A DNA stretch of 64,000 bases from Thamnaconus septentrionalis (taxonomy: Eukaryota > Chordata > Actinopteri > Tetraodontiformes > Monacanthidae): contig CM020510.1 of assembly GCA_009823395.1 (NCBI GenBank), positions 11,466,773 through 11,530,772 on the forward strand. Reading direction: 5' to 3'. Numbering within the stretch: the first letter of the stretch is position 1; each line of letters opens with the position of its first letter. Below are positions 52,360-63,654 of this stretch, in pieces. The notes beneath the pieces are model-generated. The model saw only the letters and a list, made by a program, of their open reading frames with translations, ran no database searches and was not told the DNA's origin. The position numbers and the translations under genes were made by a program.

Positions 52360-55300
52360 AGACGACTGAAGGTGGAGTCTGGCCTTGGTGGCATCGTGTT
52401 TACCTTTAAGACACATCCATGTATGTTGAGACGTTTGCGACTTCAGGAAATGGCAGAATTTGCCAATGAGGAGAAGCAGCTTTGCATGCAGTAACACAAG
52501 AAAATTAAACACACTCTCCAAATCTCTTTAAATTCAGATAATACAAAATCATTATGGAAACCACTATAGATTATAGATAGATACACTGGGGTGTTTCCTG
52601 AATCTAAATCAAATGCATAAAGATAATATTCTGGAATCTATCCTAAAGTCTGTACACGCTATCAAACTTTTTGTGCCTGTGTCTCATTGAACTCTTTTGA
52701 ATATGACCATCTGACCAGCATCGAAGAAAATGTTGAGTCACGATGTGAATGAAATCTCTCTGGGCAAAAAGACAGACCTGTGGACAGATACAATGACGAG
52801 CCTTGTCTTTTGCTAGTCAGCTACATACACCTGGGGGACTGCGGGTGGAAAAACCTCCCGGTTCGAGTCAAAAAGGGCCTCATTATCAGTGGGAGCACAA
52901 GACACATCACTTCATATTGTCAGACCACAACTGTCTTCTTCAATTTCTTAATTTATTAAATCCAAAAAAGGGGGCATAACATTTCTGGAACGTGTATGCA
53001 AATAAAAAAACCTGATGCATCCCATTGTCCTATTAACACAAACGCTGATACGAATTCAAACTTCAACATCTTGTTCTTGACAACAGAATCTAGGAGGTTC
53101 CAGACAGGTGATCACCACCTCATTAAAAGCTGCCCTCTAATCAACTCATGTCACCAGGGGTCAGTGGTCGTAATGTGACGCTTTTCAACCCCCTTCTACA
53201 GACAAACAATAGCACCCACACTGACTTTTTAATGGTCAAATAATGTTGAATGTGCTAAAAACAAACACAAACAACAACAACAAAGAAAAACAACAAAACT
53301 TAATTTGTATGTGTTGGACTTAAAATATCTGACAGGCAGGGGGAGCTCTTTATTTGCGGTGTTGAAGATGGTTTCACTGCTCATCTGATTGTCCTGTAAC
53401 TTATGTTCCTCATAGCCAGTCATTGTGGTTATAGTTTGGTTGTTTCTTTTGTCAAGACAAGGGTTTTTTGTTGGTTTTACCTTCTTGACATTTTTCCGCT
53501 TTCCTCAGAAGTGTCACAGGACAGTGTTACGCCACCTTGTCCTTATTGAGCAGTCATTGGGGTTGTTAATGGAGAACAAAGAGACGGCACTGAAAACTGT
53601 CAGTCATGCTAATTAAACTATTCTATCTGATTTTATTCTTGTAATTATATTTATTTTGATTTGTATTTGTTTTAGGCCAAAAGACATGTATGTAAAATCC
53701 TCCAAGTAAAACTAAAATGTAAAACTGTGTTATACCAATCACAACCAACAAGAAAATCTGGACAAAGCGTTCATCATTTTTTTTTCAACATATGCACCAA
53801 TAACATGATGTTTGTGCTTTATAGTCACATAATTTAAATGCATCTTTATTGTAAATGCATCGGCTACTTTGCTTTGAGTGCACATTTTTATACACACTTT
53901 GCTCTTTGAGCACAAAATGAAAATCTGTTTGACAAACCCAGAACCTGTGAACATGCATGTAACCACATGCAGACACCTTGCAAAACATCCACCTGTTGTT
54001 GGGGCGGATAACGAGTCCAACTGGTTTGAATGAAGGACCGGTGTCGTAAAGTTTGAACCGTAAAATCACAATTCAAAACGCTCCTAATTGTTTCTACATC
54101 CCAGTGTATTTCTTCAGAATGGTTGTTATTGTTCTTTTTTCCCCTCAACAGAGCATTTTGACATCAAAGGGATTTGTGGCATATGTGCAACAGACACAGA
54201 ATCTGCATGGTTCCTCCACAGGAAAAAAGAGTTCTTGGGAAACTTGGAGAGAAGAGAGTCAGAGGAATGAAGCTTTTTTATTTTATTTTATTTTTTTTAA
54301 ATTAAGAATCAAAAGTAAGTACAACAACAATATTTTGTTCAACACGAAGAGGCATCTCTGGCTCTCTTATCTGTGACCCCCCACTGATTCAGACTGTTAG
54401 AACCTCAGGGTTCTTGTTTGGGTCATGTGATGTTTGTCACGTCCCGACATGTATGAGTCACGGAGCAGCCAACAAGGGCACCAGCAGTCTCTTGAATTAC
54501 CTGCTGAAACTGTGTGACTGCCTGGCGGTGACGTCACACACACACACACTTGCACAATGACACATGAAACCGCTTACACAGGTGCTGTTCTCTAAATGAA
54601 TCAACACAACCCCACACATGCAGCTTACATCATGGGATAAAAAAATTCCACCTTACTATTTTTAACTCATAAATGTTTATGTTGTGTGTCACTCGTTGAC
54701 ACATTTTCTGTTTACGTTGCTCTTGATAAATTAAGAATCAGGCCAAACACCTGCACACCAGCCGGGTGTTTGGCTCTCAGGTCTCCTCAGCTGTAACTCA
54801 TCACATGATCGTGATCAGTCTGCTGCTCAGTCCCTCACTCACAGGCAACCGTTTGTATATTTGCTTTGTACAACTTCAGGTTTTTTTTTTTTGTCTCCAG
54901 TTTGTCCGACGGCAAATGTACTGTCCCGCTTATTTTTTTCTGGCAAACAAGAAATGGTGAGGACGACTCAGCCAACACTCTCTCACACGCAAACCAAACA
55001 AACACGCGCCACAACACGAATGCCTCTGACATGAATTTGTAACTGATCTTGCTGTTCTGTCCAATTGCTTGTGCGGTTTACTAGCTTGGCCAATCAATTT
55101 TGTCAGTGTGAGCCGGATCAAGTAGTTTTATCCATTAGCATCAAAAGACTATTTCCTTAAGGTGAATGTTGAAACGCAATCACACCTCAATTTCCACCTT
55201 CTTCAAGCTTCACAAATGTCACTTCTAATTCCACCACATGGTCAACTCTGGCTGGTCAACTGAAATCATCAATGCCAACAGAAACCAATTAAGCCCCATT

Positions 55301-57060
55301 TCTCACTGCAGCCACTACCTTTAATATAAATTATAAAAAAAATTAGATATCTTCAAGTCGAGGAGCACAGCGGCTGTAGACAAATTCTAACAGACATCAA
55401 CCCAACCTTTTTGGCCCTGCTGGGACACTTGTATATGAGGCAACACCAACCGTTACTGTGAAGTCTGGGCTTGCCTCACACAACCTGCTCACACCCTGCC
55501 ACCTCGCACCCCTCTGGCGTTTTCCCACGGCGGCGGCACTCGATTGTTCACCTGTTTGTGCAAAAGCTGTTTTGCTCCGCTCTTGCAGAGAGGCTCTTGG
55601 ATACGGAGCTGTGGATCACGGTGCACTTCATGGTTTCCCTACTGTATGTAACTGGGGAATATGTTGAGAAAGATTCATACAAATTGAACGTGACCAGATG
55701 AATTTAGCGTGACTTTAATTAAGTGTGTAGAGCTCGGAGGAGCAGCACTTTGGGTTTAATGTCACCCTGAAACCATCTCTCCTCAGATCCCTAATTGTTG
55801 AAATTCCTGTGTGTGTGTGGTACCTGTGTGTGTGGAACCCAATCTCCACTCAGAGGCCGTAGAGGCTTTAATGATCCTGCCCCAGATAAAATAGAGGCAT
55901 TATGGTCCTAAAGGTAGTTTTGGCTCTTAAACACTGCTTCTATTCATTTCTGAAACAATCTGATTCTCTCCCTGCCTTTCTTGCCCCCTCTCACTATTCC
56001 CTCTTTTTGCAACCGGAATCACTTGGCTTGGTGTTTGCCTTCCCCCCGACATCTACCTCCTGTCGACTTCTCAACTGCAAACTAAAAACTACAAATCAGT
56101 AGACTGGGACTTAAAAAAGTTGCAGAGTCAACTTTTTAACTTTTTCCTCTTGAAGAACCAACTACGGTGGCTGCAACCCTTCAGCTGAAAAGGACTACGA
56201 TCAACACAAGGTCAGCCTCTTATTTCCATCCTAACGTTTTATTTGTTAATGCGTTCAGCGGGTTTTTGAGGATTAGTTTGGATTTGTTATTTTTGAGTTG
56301 TTCCGTCAGGTGTTTGGTTGTTTTTGAGACATTTTAGACATGATGTGCCCATTGAAACCATTAATTGCATCACTCCACTACTGCACAGTAGACCAGCTAA
56401 GTAATTTGTAATCATTGTGAATTGTGGTTGACGGCTGCATTTGGGCAAGCTCGGAGGAAAAAGTAATTTCCATTTTTTGAAGTGGAATGTATTCTGTTAT
56501 TATGTCATTGTATATTTTAAGTCTTTAATCAAGTCAGTCTGTGAAAAACAGAAGAAAAACTAATTTGTTTTACCAGCTTTTGCATTAGCACCATTATAAG
56601 TAAAATATAGCTAAAATCTAACTTGTGTATTGTGAACTAGATTCTATCTGTAAAACAAGATAAATATATATTTTATCAATGCTTCGCATTGATCAATCAG
56701 CATAGAAAGCTGACTCTCAGTCCTTTTTATTAAAAAACAAAAAAAAAACCCTGAAGCTGAGTTACTTTGCTTTAACTTTCATTAATTCTGGGCTGAAACC
56801 AGAAAAAACATGTTCAAACAACACAAAACACTTTCACAGATTTTTCACCATGGTGGCACCTTGTTCTCAGTTATTACCACGTTCGACAAATAGAAACATG
56901 ACAAAGAAAAAAGGAATGGCGAAAAATGTCAAAGGTGTGGCTGATCAAATTGACGTCGACAGAAACCCACAAGATGACACATGTCTGGGCCTAGGTTGGA
57001 GAATAAGGGGCAGCTATTGCGCCATATCTCCAAGCGACGATGTGTGTCAAGCCCCTCCCA
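52360..57060. other. Head-to-head spacer between the minus and plus claudin sets
   Basis: About 4.7 kb with no gene recognised. It is the point where transcription direction switches, so both sides should carry promoter-proximal sequence. A short T-loop-like string near 52859 is not part of a tRNA. Small open frames here match nothing I know. Confidence 0.5.
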
Positions 57061-57069
57061 AATGTCGTG

Positions 57070-57076
57070 TATAAAA
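57070..57076 (+). promoter_or_regulatory. TATA box of claudin copy 4
   Basis: TATAAAA about 130 bases before the ATG. Confidence 0.6.
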
Positions 57077-57206
57077 GACACGGTCCAACGATGCCCGGAC
57101 ACTTCACTCTTGAGGAAGCAAGACTCAAGCGAGACTTTTCTGAGAGAACACCTCGTGGACCACTTTTTTTTTTTAATCCTTTGGACGCACAGACCGAGAA
57201 GAGACG

Positions 57207-57830
57207 ATGGTTTCAGCCGGCTTTCAGATGCTGGGCACTGCCCTGTGCATCATCGGATGGATCGGGGTCATCGTCGTTTGCGCCCTGCCGCAGTGGAAGG
57301 TGACGGCTTTCATTGGCCAGAACATAGTGACTGCTCAGACCACTTGGGAAGGGATTTGGATGACCTGCGTGGTGCAGAGCACCGGCCAGATGCAGTGCAA
57401 AGTCTACGACTCCATGCTGGCCCTCAGCACTGACCTGCAGGCCGCCCGCGCCCTCACCATCGTCTCCATCCTGGCGGGCCTGTTCGGCCTCCTGCTGGCC
57501 ATCGCCGGGGGAAAGTGCACCAACTGCGTGGAGGACGAGGTCACCAAGGCCAAAGTGGGTATGGCGGCCGGCGCCATCTTCATCATAGCCGGCTTGCTGT
57601 GCCTCATCCCCGTGTCCTGGACGGCCAACACCATCATCAGGAACTTCTACAACCCGCTGTTGGCCGGCTCGCAGAAGATGGAACTGGGAGCGGCGCTCTT
57701 CATCGGCTGGGGCGCCTCGGCTCTCCTCATCCTGGGCGGGGCCCTGCTCTGTGCCAACTGCCCCCCCAAGGATAACTACTCGGCCAAGTACGCAGCCGCT
57801 CGCTCAACCGGACCCAAGGACTACGTCTGA
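57207..57830 (+). CDS. Claudin, plus-strand copy 4
   Basis: One exon, 207 aa, the shortest of the array because the tail after CANCPP is only about 22 residues. It ends GPKDYV, a PDZ ligand. The first loop has W30, GIW 49-51, C54/C64 and K65; the usual LPMWKV before it reads LPQWKV. KCTNC follows helix 2, and [22 protein letters not shown] marks helix 3 and the second loop. The ATG at 57207 gives the family start [10 protein letters not shown] and sits in a good context. Its own TATA box and poly(A) signal (58139-58144) make it a single-gene transcription unit. Confidence 0.95.
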   Translation: MVSAGFQMLGTALCIIGWIGVIVVCALPQWKVTAFIGQNIVTAQTTWEGIWMTCVVQSTGQMQCKVYDSMLALSTDLQAARALTIVSILAGLFGLLLAIAGGKCTNCVEDEVTKAKVGMAAGAIFIIAGLLCLIPVSWTANTIIRNFYNPLLAGSQKMELGAALFIGWGASALLILGGALLCANCPPKDNYSAKYAAARSTGPKDYV

Positions 57831-58138
57831 GGAGAGGACGCAGGAATGACAAGGACTCTGAAAGACAAAACACCACTTTGATATGACTTTTTTTGTCCCC
57901 AGTTTTCATGCCAATTTGTCATGCAGCTTAAAATTTTGATCCACCTGACAACAAAAAGACAATGTCAAGGAACACCCTGCCAAGAACAGTTTGTCCAGAC
58001 TGAGTTCCAAAGGAGAAAAAGAAAAAAATATTATGCTGTTGGAACGTTTCACAGGTTTTATTGCATTTCCTTTGTTTTCAACTATCATATCATTTCAAGA
58101 ATTCATGTTTGTATTATATGTGACTGTTTCAAAATGTA

Positions 58139-58144
58139 AATAAA
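58139..58144 (+). terminator. Poly(A) signal of claudin copy 4
   Basis: AATAAA about 310 bases past the stop, followed by a T-rich run. Confidence 0.6.
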
Positions 58145-58149
58145 GTTTT

Positions 58150-59215
58150 TTTTGTATCATCACTGTAGATCTTGTGTTGTGTTTTTTCAACCTATGGCTA
58201 CTAAAAAGTGGAGTGCCAACAAATTTAATTTATTTAATTATTTGATTAATTACTGATGACAGGACTTGCTTTACCCCAGAAACGCAACATGTTTTTCAAA
58301 AAGTTACGCACAGCTAAATTGTTTTTTTTTTTTTTTAAAAAGTAAAGAAGAAATCAGTATTGAATACGAATGAATTTAAGAAATTATTATAAGTTTTTGA
58401 GAAACGAGGTTCAGCAAAAATGAAATTATTCTCATGGTTTCCAAGATTCTTCCTTATTCAACACAAGTATCTTCCTATTCCTGACATGTCACCACCCTCT
58501 GTTTAATGCTGCCACTTGCTGGTAAAAGATGGAAAGTCCTGCCGTTTGCCTTGCTCAGTCATGCGTAAACATGGCTTTCATCTGACTTATGACTAATTTC
58601 TATTTCAATACAAACAGAACTTATCGCCCTGTGTTGGCGCAATTGTGGCTTCTATTTGCTTTATTTGTCAGTACATGCATATCCCTGCAGGCCAAACTAC
58701 GATGAATAACGGTATTGGCATTAAAGATTAGAATTGAAAATGAACTGTGAGGGAATCCTCACAAAGACAGAGGCAGTTAGAGATGAGGTCACCAAACACA
58801 AATCACCAATGTGTTTCTGTAATGATGAGAATTTATATCTACATTAAGAAGAGGCCTAGTGTAAAGACGCAGACACATGGTGTCACCAGGTATAAGAATG
58901 ATGTGAGATTAAGATCAAAACACAGGTGAGCATTGTGTGCAATACGCTCTCTGACCACCAGAGGCTCCTAGACTTTACTCTCTTGGCCTTTAGGTGAGTG
59001 TAATTATTAGACCTGTAAACTGTATCTCAGTTATGAGAAACTCGAGGTCGATCCATCGGCTCCATTTTTTCTCTGACCTTGAGGCTCTGGATTCTGGCAG
59101 GTCAGCACGACAAAAGGTTACTGGGTCTGTTTATGGATAAACTCCTCCTGGCCAATGGGGGTTGAGGACGGCAGTTTCACATACCCTCATGTGTGTGTTG
59201 CTACATCCCACACAG
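58150..59215. other. Spacer between claudin copies 4 and 5
   Basis: No gene seen. It contains a reverse-oriented CTCF-like motif at 58509-58522 and a T-run near 58321. Confidence 0.5.
58509..58522 (-). promoter_or_regulatory. CTCF-like motif, reverse orientation
   Basis: On the minus strand CCAGCAAGTGGCAG matches 13 of 14 positions of the CTCF core. Confidence 0.35.
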
Positions 59216-59221
59216 CAAGGG

Positions 59222-59228
59222 TATAAAT
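59222..59228 (+). promoter_or_regulatory. TATA box of claudin copy 5
   Basis: TATAAAT about 80 bases before the ATG. Confidence 0.6.
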
Positions 59229-59303
59229 ACAAGCTTGCGTCGGAACCTGCGCTTTTTTTGCCTTCCTCTCGCGTTGGACTTGCCAGGAACAAAGACGGAC
59301 AAA

Positions 59304-59951
59304 ATGGTTTCCCAGGGGATTCAGATGACGGGCATCTTCATGTCTGTGATCGGCTGGTTCCTGGTGGTGGTGGTGTGTGCTCTGCCCATGTGGAAGGTCA
59401 CGGCGTTCATCGGGGCCAACATCATCACGGCGCAGACCATCTGGCAGGGCATGTGGATGAACTGCGTGGTGCAGAGCACGGGCCAGATGCAGTGCAAGGT
59501 CTACGACTCCATGCTGGCGCTGCCCCAGGACCTGCAGGCCGCCCGCGCCATGATCATCATCTCCATCCTCACCGGAGTCTTTGGGCTGGTTCTGTCCATC
59601 GCCGGCGGCAAGTGCACCAACTGCATCGAGGATGAGCGATCCAAGTCCAAGGCCAGCATCCTGGCGGGGGTTCTGTTCATCGTGTCCGGGCTGCTCTGCC
59701 TCATCCCCGTCTCCTGGTCGGCCAACACCATCATCGCCAACTTCTACAACCCCATCACCCTCAACGCTCAGAGGTACGAGTTGGGAGCGGCGCTGTACAT
59801 CGGCTGGGCGGCGGCCGCCCTGCTGCTGATGGGCGGCGGGCTCCTGTGTTGGAACTGCCCCCCCAAACACGATCGGCAGCAGTACGTGCCCAACTACGCC
59901 CCCAATTATGCCCCAGTGAAATCAACGTCTACGTCGAGAGAATACGTCTAA
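59304..59951 (+). CDS. Claudin, plus-strand copy 5
   Basis: One exon, 215 aa. The first loop keeps W30, C54/C64 and K65, but the central signature is GMW, not GLW, after TAQTIWQ. KCTNC follows helix 2 and [21 protein letters not shown] covers helix 3 and loop 2, nearly the same as copy 4, so these two look like close duplicates. The tail carries a repeated PNYAPNYAP motif and ends SREYV, a PDZ ligand with glutamate before YV. The ATG at 59304 is the first in frame (MVSQGIQMTG). A TATA box lies close upstream, giving a short 5' UTR. Confidence 0.95.
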   Translation: MVSQGIQMTGIFMSVIGWFLVVVVCALPMWKVTAFIGANIITAQTIWQGMWMNCVVQSTGQMQCKVYDSMLALPQDLQAARAMIIISILTGVFGLVLSIAGGKCTNCIEDERSKSKASILAGVLFIVSGLLCLIPVSWSANTIIANFYNPITLNAQRYELGAALYIGWAAAALLLMGGGLLCWNCPPKHDRQQYVPNYAPNYAPVKSTSTSREYV

Positions 59952-61500
59952 AATGTTCGGCACTTCTTCTTCTTTGTGCGCCTGAGAAAACGGGGGTCTG
60001 AGTTTTCAACCGACGCCTTGTGTCGGACGTCTCCTGCTGCTTGTCTTTTTGTCGAAGTGTGACCTTCTTCACCAGGTGATACTCCACTCTCAAGTCACTG
60101 TAAACATAAACAGAGGCCTCATTTGCCCTCGACCGGAGAGGTTTTGGATTGTGGTGGATTCAGTGACACCGTGATGGAAAAAAGTTGATAGTGAGGATTA
60201 ATTGTGGACAACACTGATGACTGTTCAAGTGAGAAAATAACATGGTTTGATGAATGTTCCTATCTAAACTTTCAAAGTGACATTAATTTAAAAAAAAAAA
60301 ATCCTTTTTATCAGCAAATCAGTTTTCAGTTAAATGATGCATATCATTTTCCATAAGTAAACAAATCATTTAATTAAAGAAGTTTTTTTAAAAATATTAC
60401 TCCTGCTTGCATTTATCTTGAAAATATGTATGTTTTTTTTTATGGGCAAACAGTAATACGTTACAAAAAAAGCCTGTTTATTTATCTGTATTTTATCATT
60501 TGTTTTAGATCCATGTCACCAATATGTGAATACCACCCATGGATTTTTCTGGCTGTCCTTTTGTGTTTGTTTGTTTTGAAGCGTGAATGTTCTTTTAATA
60601 TCAATAAACTATGCACTCTCATGATGACTGTGGCTCAGCTTCTTTCTCAGACACCGGTGGCAAAAACAAAATGGTAATTAAAAAAAAAACCAAAATAACT
60701 TGCTTCTAAATAGTAGGTAGATGTAGATAGATAAGTGCAAGTCCTGTGATTGATTGACTTCCTGTGAGTCATCACGTCACTGCGGTGATCAACAGCAGTG
60801 CTTAAAAAGATAATCCCTTCCTGTGCTGAAAGTGTGACGCCCCTTTAGGAGGGTGAGGACAAACATTTCATTAAGTTGTATTTTATCATTTGTTTTATAT
60901 CCATGTCACCAGTGTGTGAATACCACACATGGATTTTTCTACAAAGTTCCCACTGATCAAAGTATTTAGTGTGACACGCGCCTAACTTTTTCCATGCCCC
61001 TCTTTGCACATAAACTGCAGAAAACTCCAGTCTGCAAGATTCACTAGCAACTAATGGTAAAAAAAAAACAACAATATTCATCTTAATCCTTGTTTTATCT
61101 TTTATATTACTATTACTTAACACCAAGAGTGGTGTCAATATCAAATCATGTAACTCAAACCAGATCCATGTTGTGGTTTACAGTTGAAACACACAATATT
61201 ACCAACTCCTCACAGTTCTTGACATAAACATTATTTGCTCTTTACATTAACACAAATGATTATTGACAGCAAATAATAATACAACAATTTTTTTCACTTT
61301 TATTTTTTTCTCAAATGATTTTTTTATGTCATAAACAGCACATGAAGATAAAATCTTACCTTTTTGGTTCTGCACTGAGATGCATTACTGTCCATCCCAC
61401 AACTACTCACATTTTAATTAGCACAATAAAAGCACAAAAACCCACAGCTGCAGGCTGATGAGTGGCCATCTAACACGGGTGGAAATCCCACCCAATCCCC
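59952..61500. other. Spacer between claudin copies 5 and 6 with a direct duplication
   Basis: No gene seen. A 64-bp sequence occurs twice (60487-60550 and 60877-60940). AATAAA at 60603-60608 could end the copy 5 transcript. Confidence 0.5.
60487..60940 (+). repeat. Pair of 64-bp direct repeats
   Basis: 60487-60550 and 60877-60940 are identical at 60 of 64 positions with no gaps, 390 bases apart. Each contains CCATGTCACC and ends with CATGGATTTTTCT. Confidence 0.9.
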
Positions 61501-61528
61501 TCGATCCTCACTGCAGAGAACAACTGCA

Positions 61529-61535
61529 TATAAAA
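61529..61535 (+). promoter_or_regulatory. TATA box of claudin copy 6
   Basis: TATAAAA about 245 bases before the ATG. Confidence 0.55.
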
Positions 61536-61774
61536 GCCTGTTTCATGACAACAAAGGGGAACCATTGTTTGAACACGGGTGCCGCTGCTGCAGCTTAAGG
61601 CAGAGGAATCTTGTTTGGCCAGAAGAACCTCTCAGACAACACGGCGAGCCCTCCTCCTGCGCTGCTGACTTCCTGCAAAAACACCAAGCCGGAAAATCGC
61701 GTTACTCGGTGAGAGCAGCGGACGTGTGCGCTGAAACGCTCCTGTCTCTCGCTCCGCGACGAGGCCACTTCACC

Positions 61775-62527
61775 ATGGGGAGGATCGCCAAGGAGACCGC
61801 AGGTCAGGTCATTAGCTTCATCGGCTTCGTGGGGATCGCCGTGACCTGTGGGATCCCCATGTGGAGGGTCACCTCCTTCATCGGGGCCAACATCGTGACG
61901 GGCCAGGTGGTGTGGGACGGCCTGTGGATGAACTGCGTCATGCAGAGCACAGGCCAGATGCAGTGCAGGCTCAACGAGTCGCTCATGAGCCTGACCAGGG
62001 ACCTCCAGGCCTCCCGCGCCCTGGTCATCATCGCACTCATCTTCGCCTTCATCGGGTTCGTGATCAGCTTCATTGGAGCCAAGTGCACCGGCTGCGTGAA
62101 GAGCGATTCCTCCAAAGCCAAGGTGGTGATCTTGTCCGGCTGCCTCATCATCACTTCAGCCATCCTGATCCTGGTCCCCGTCTGCTGGTCCGCGGCCGTC
62201 ACCATCACGGACTTCCAGAGCCCCCTGACCATCACCTCGCAGAGGAGGGAGATCGGAGCTGCCATCTACATTGGCTGGGCCTCCGCAGCCTTTCTTCTCA
62301 TCGGAGGAATAACCCTCACGACATCATGCCCTCCTCAGAAGCCCATGTACGGATACGTTGGCTACCCACCAGCGCCGGTGTACCCCTACGCAGCCCCGGG
62401 GGTCAACCCGGCAGCATACGGCCCAGTTTATGCCCCCCCTTCCAGAACGTACTCGACCACAGGCTCGTACGCTCCCCCCAAGCCGTATGCAGTGCCGTCC
62501 GCACACTCGGCAGCACAATATCTGTAA
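61775..62527 (+). CDS. Claudin, plus-strand copy 6 with long Tyr/Pro-rich tail
   Basis: One exon, 250 aa, the longest of the set. The core is a standard claudin: W30, GLW 49-51, C54/C64, R65, KCTGC after helix 2, then LVPVCWSAAVTITDF in helix 3 and loop 2, where a cysteine replaces the serine of VSW. The N-terminus MGRIAKETAG differs from the MVS or MxSxGLE starts of the others. After TTSCPPQKP the cytosolic tail runs about 60 residues, rich in Tyr, Pro and Ala (GYVGYPPAPVYPYAAPG and similar), and ends AAQYL. The usual YV PDZ motif is thus replaced by a different C-terminus. The ATG at 61775 is the first in frame; the frame is open further upstream, but without an ATG. A poly(A) signal lies at 62833-62838. 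Confidence 0.93.
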   Translation: MGRIAKETAGQVISFIGFVGIAVTCGIPMWRVTSFIGANIVTGQVVWDGLWMNCVMQSTGQMQCRLNESLMSLTRDLQASRALVIIALIFAFIGFVISFIGAKCTGCVKSDSSKAKVVILSGCLIITSAILILVPVCWSAAVTITDFQSPLTITSQRREIGAAIYIGWASAAFLLIGGITLTTSCPPQKPMYGYVGYPPAPVYPYAAPGVNPAAYGPVYAPPSRTYSTTGSYAPPKPYAVPSAHSAAQYL

Positions 62528-62832
62528 AAATAACAAATACTGCCAAGAGAAGAGGAGAAAAAAGACTGATCGTTGCAAGAAAGACTTGTTAGTCCAGTGT
62601 GAGGCGGATGTCTCCCAAAACATTCCTGGGATCGAAAATTAAGTCATTCAAACAATTGCAATCTGTTGAGAATGTTTTCTGTTTTGCCTAAATTTTTAAA
62701 AGGAGAGGAAAAATGTTTCGATGTGATCATAAAAGCTGCTTTATGTAAATAGTGAAGATGTGTGCTTTGTTTGTTTGTTTTCAAATGATTTTTCACAAAT
62801 CAGACTTTGTAGAATTCATTTTCAAGAGCTTT

Positions 62833-62838
62833 AATAAA
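62833..62838 (+). terminator. Poly(A) signal of claudin copy 6
   Basis: AATAAA about 310 bases past the stop. Confidence 0.55.
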
Positions 62839-62839
62839 A

Positions 62840-63536
62840 ATGTTTCTTCATTAACAAATCTCGTTGACTCTTCTCATTTTATGGGTAACCTCAAATCAGG
62901 GTCTGGCTGCCATTTCAATTGGTGTAGAAATGAATGAGATGGTTCCTCAACTTCTAAACAAAAGAATGACCTCAAAATAACATTCATTTATTAATTTGCC
63001 TATTTATTCATTACTTACACATTTTACAGAATCTATAAACCAACAAATATACAAAACCTATCTAAAATACACCAAGATACAGAATACATTAATCAAAACC
63101 CAGTCAGTGGTGACATGCGGTTGGTGGTTTCGACAGAGATTGTTTGGAAAAACACAACATATACAGGTGCTTAAATGGTTGTGTGAGTAAGAACAGGAAA
63201 CTTAAATGAGAAGGAAGTTAATTGTCATTGGTCCGGTGATACTCTTACCTCTTTGGGGATTTTTTTTCCTCTTTCCAAACAAGGAGCAGACGTTTCGATT
63301 GCTGACCAATCGAAACCTCTTAAACTTGCCGGTCATTGTTTCACTCAAGTAGATCCGCCTCTTTCCGGTCCTCATTTACATAGAGCTGTTAGGATGGAGG
63401 CTCATCTCGTCTCATCTGCATCGAAACTACTCCCAGTTCAAAACATAATAATGTCAAGAATCTGGTTGGGCGAGTGAAGAGCACTAGTTTCAGGTCAGGG
63501 GTAAGGCATCTTGACTCCACCCCCAAGAAGTCAGCC
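62840..63536. other. Spacer between claudin copies 6 and 7
   Basis: No gene seen. The right part carries the promoter of copy 7, with a CCAAT near 63304. Confidence 0.5.
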
Positions 63537-63537
63537 C

Positions 63538-63543
63538 TTAAAA
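63538..63543 (+). promoter_or_regulatory. Weak TATA-like element of claudin copy 7
   Basis: TTAAAA about 115 bases before the ATG; a tentative call. Confidence 0.3.
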
Positions 63544-63654
63544 CCAGAGGAGGTGTGCTGGAGACCAGACTTTCATCTTTTTGAGCCAAGCTGAGCTGAG
63601 CTGAGCCGACCTCCTCCTGAAACTTCACCACCGCTCTCAAACCACAACCTCAAA

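Noticed and set aside
52845..52875. GGTTCGAGTC string like a tRNA B box
   Set aside because: No matching acceptor stem, anticodon stem or properly spaced A box; the cloverleaf does not fold.
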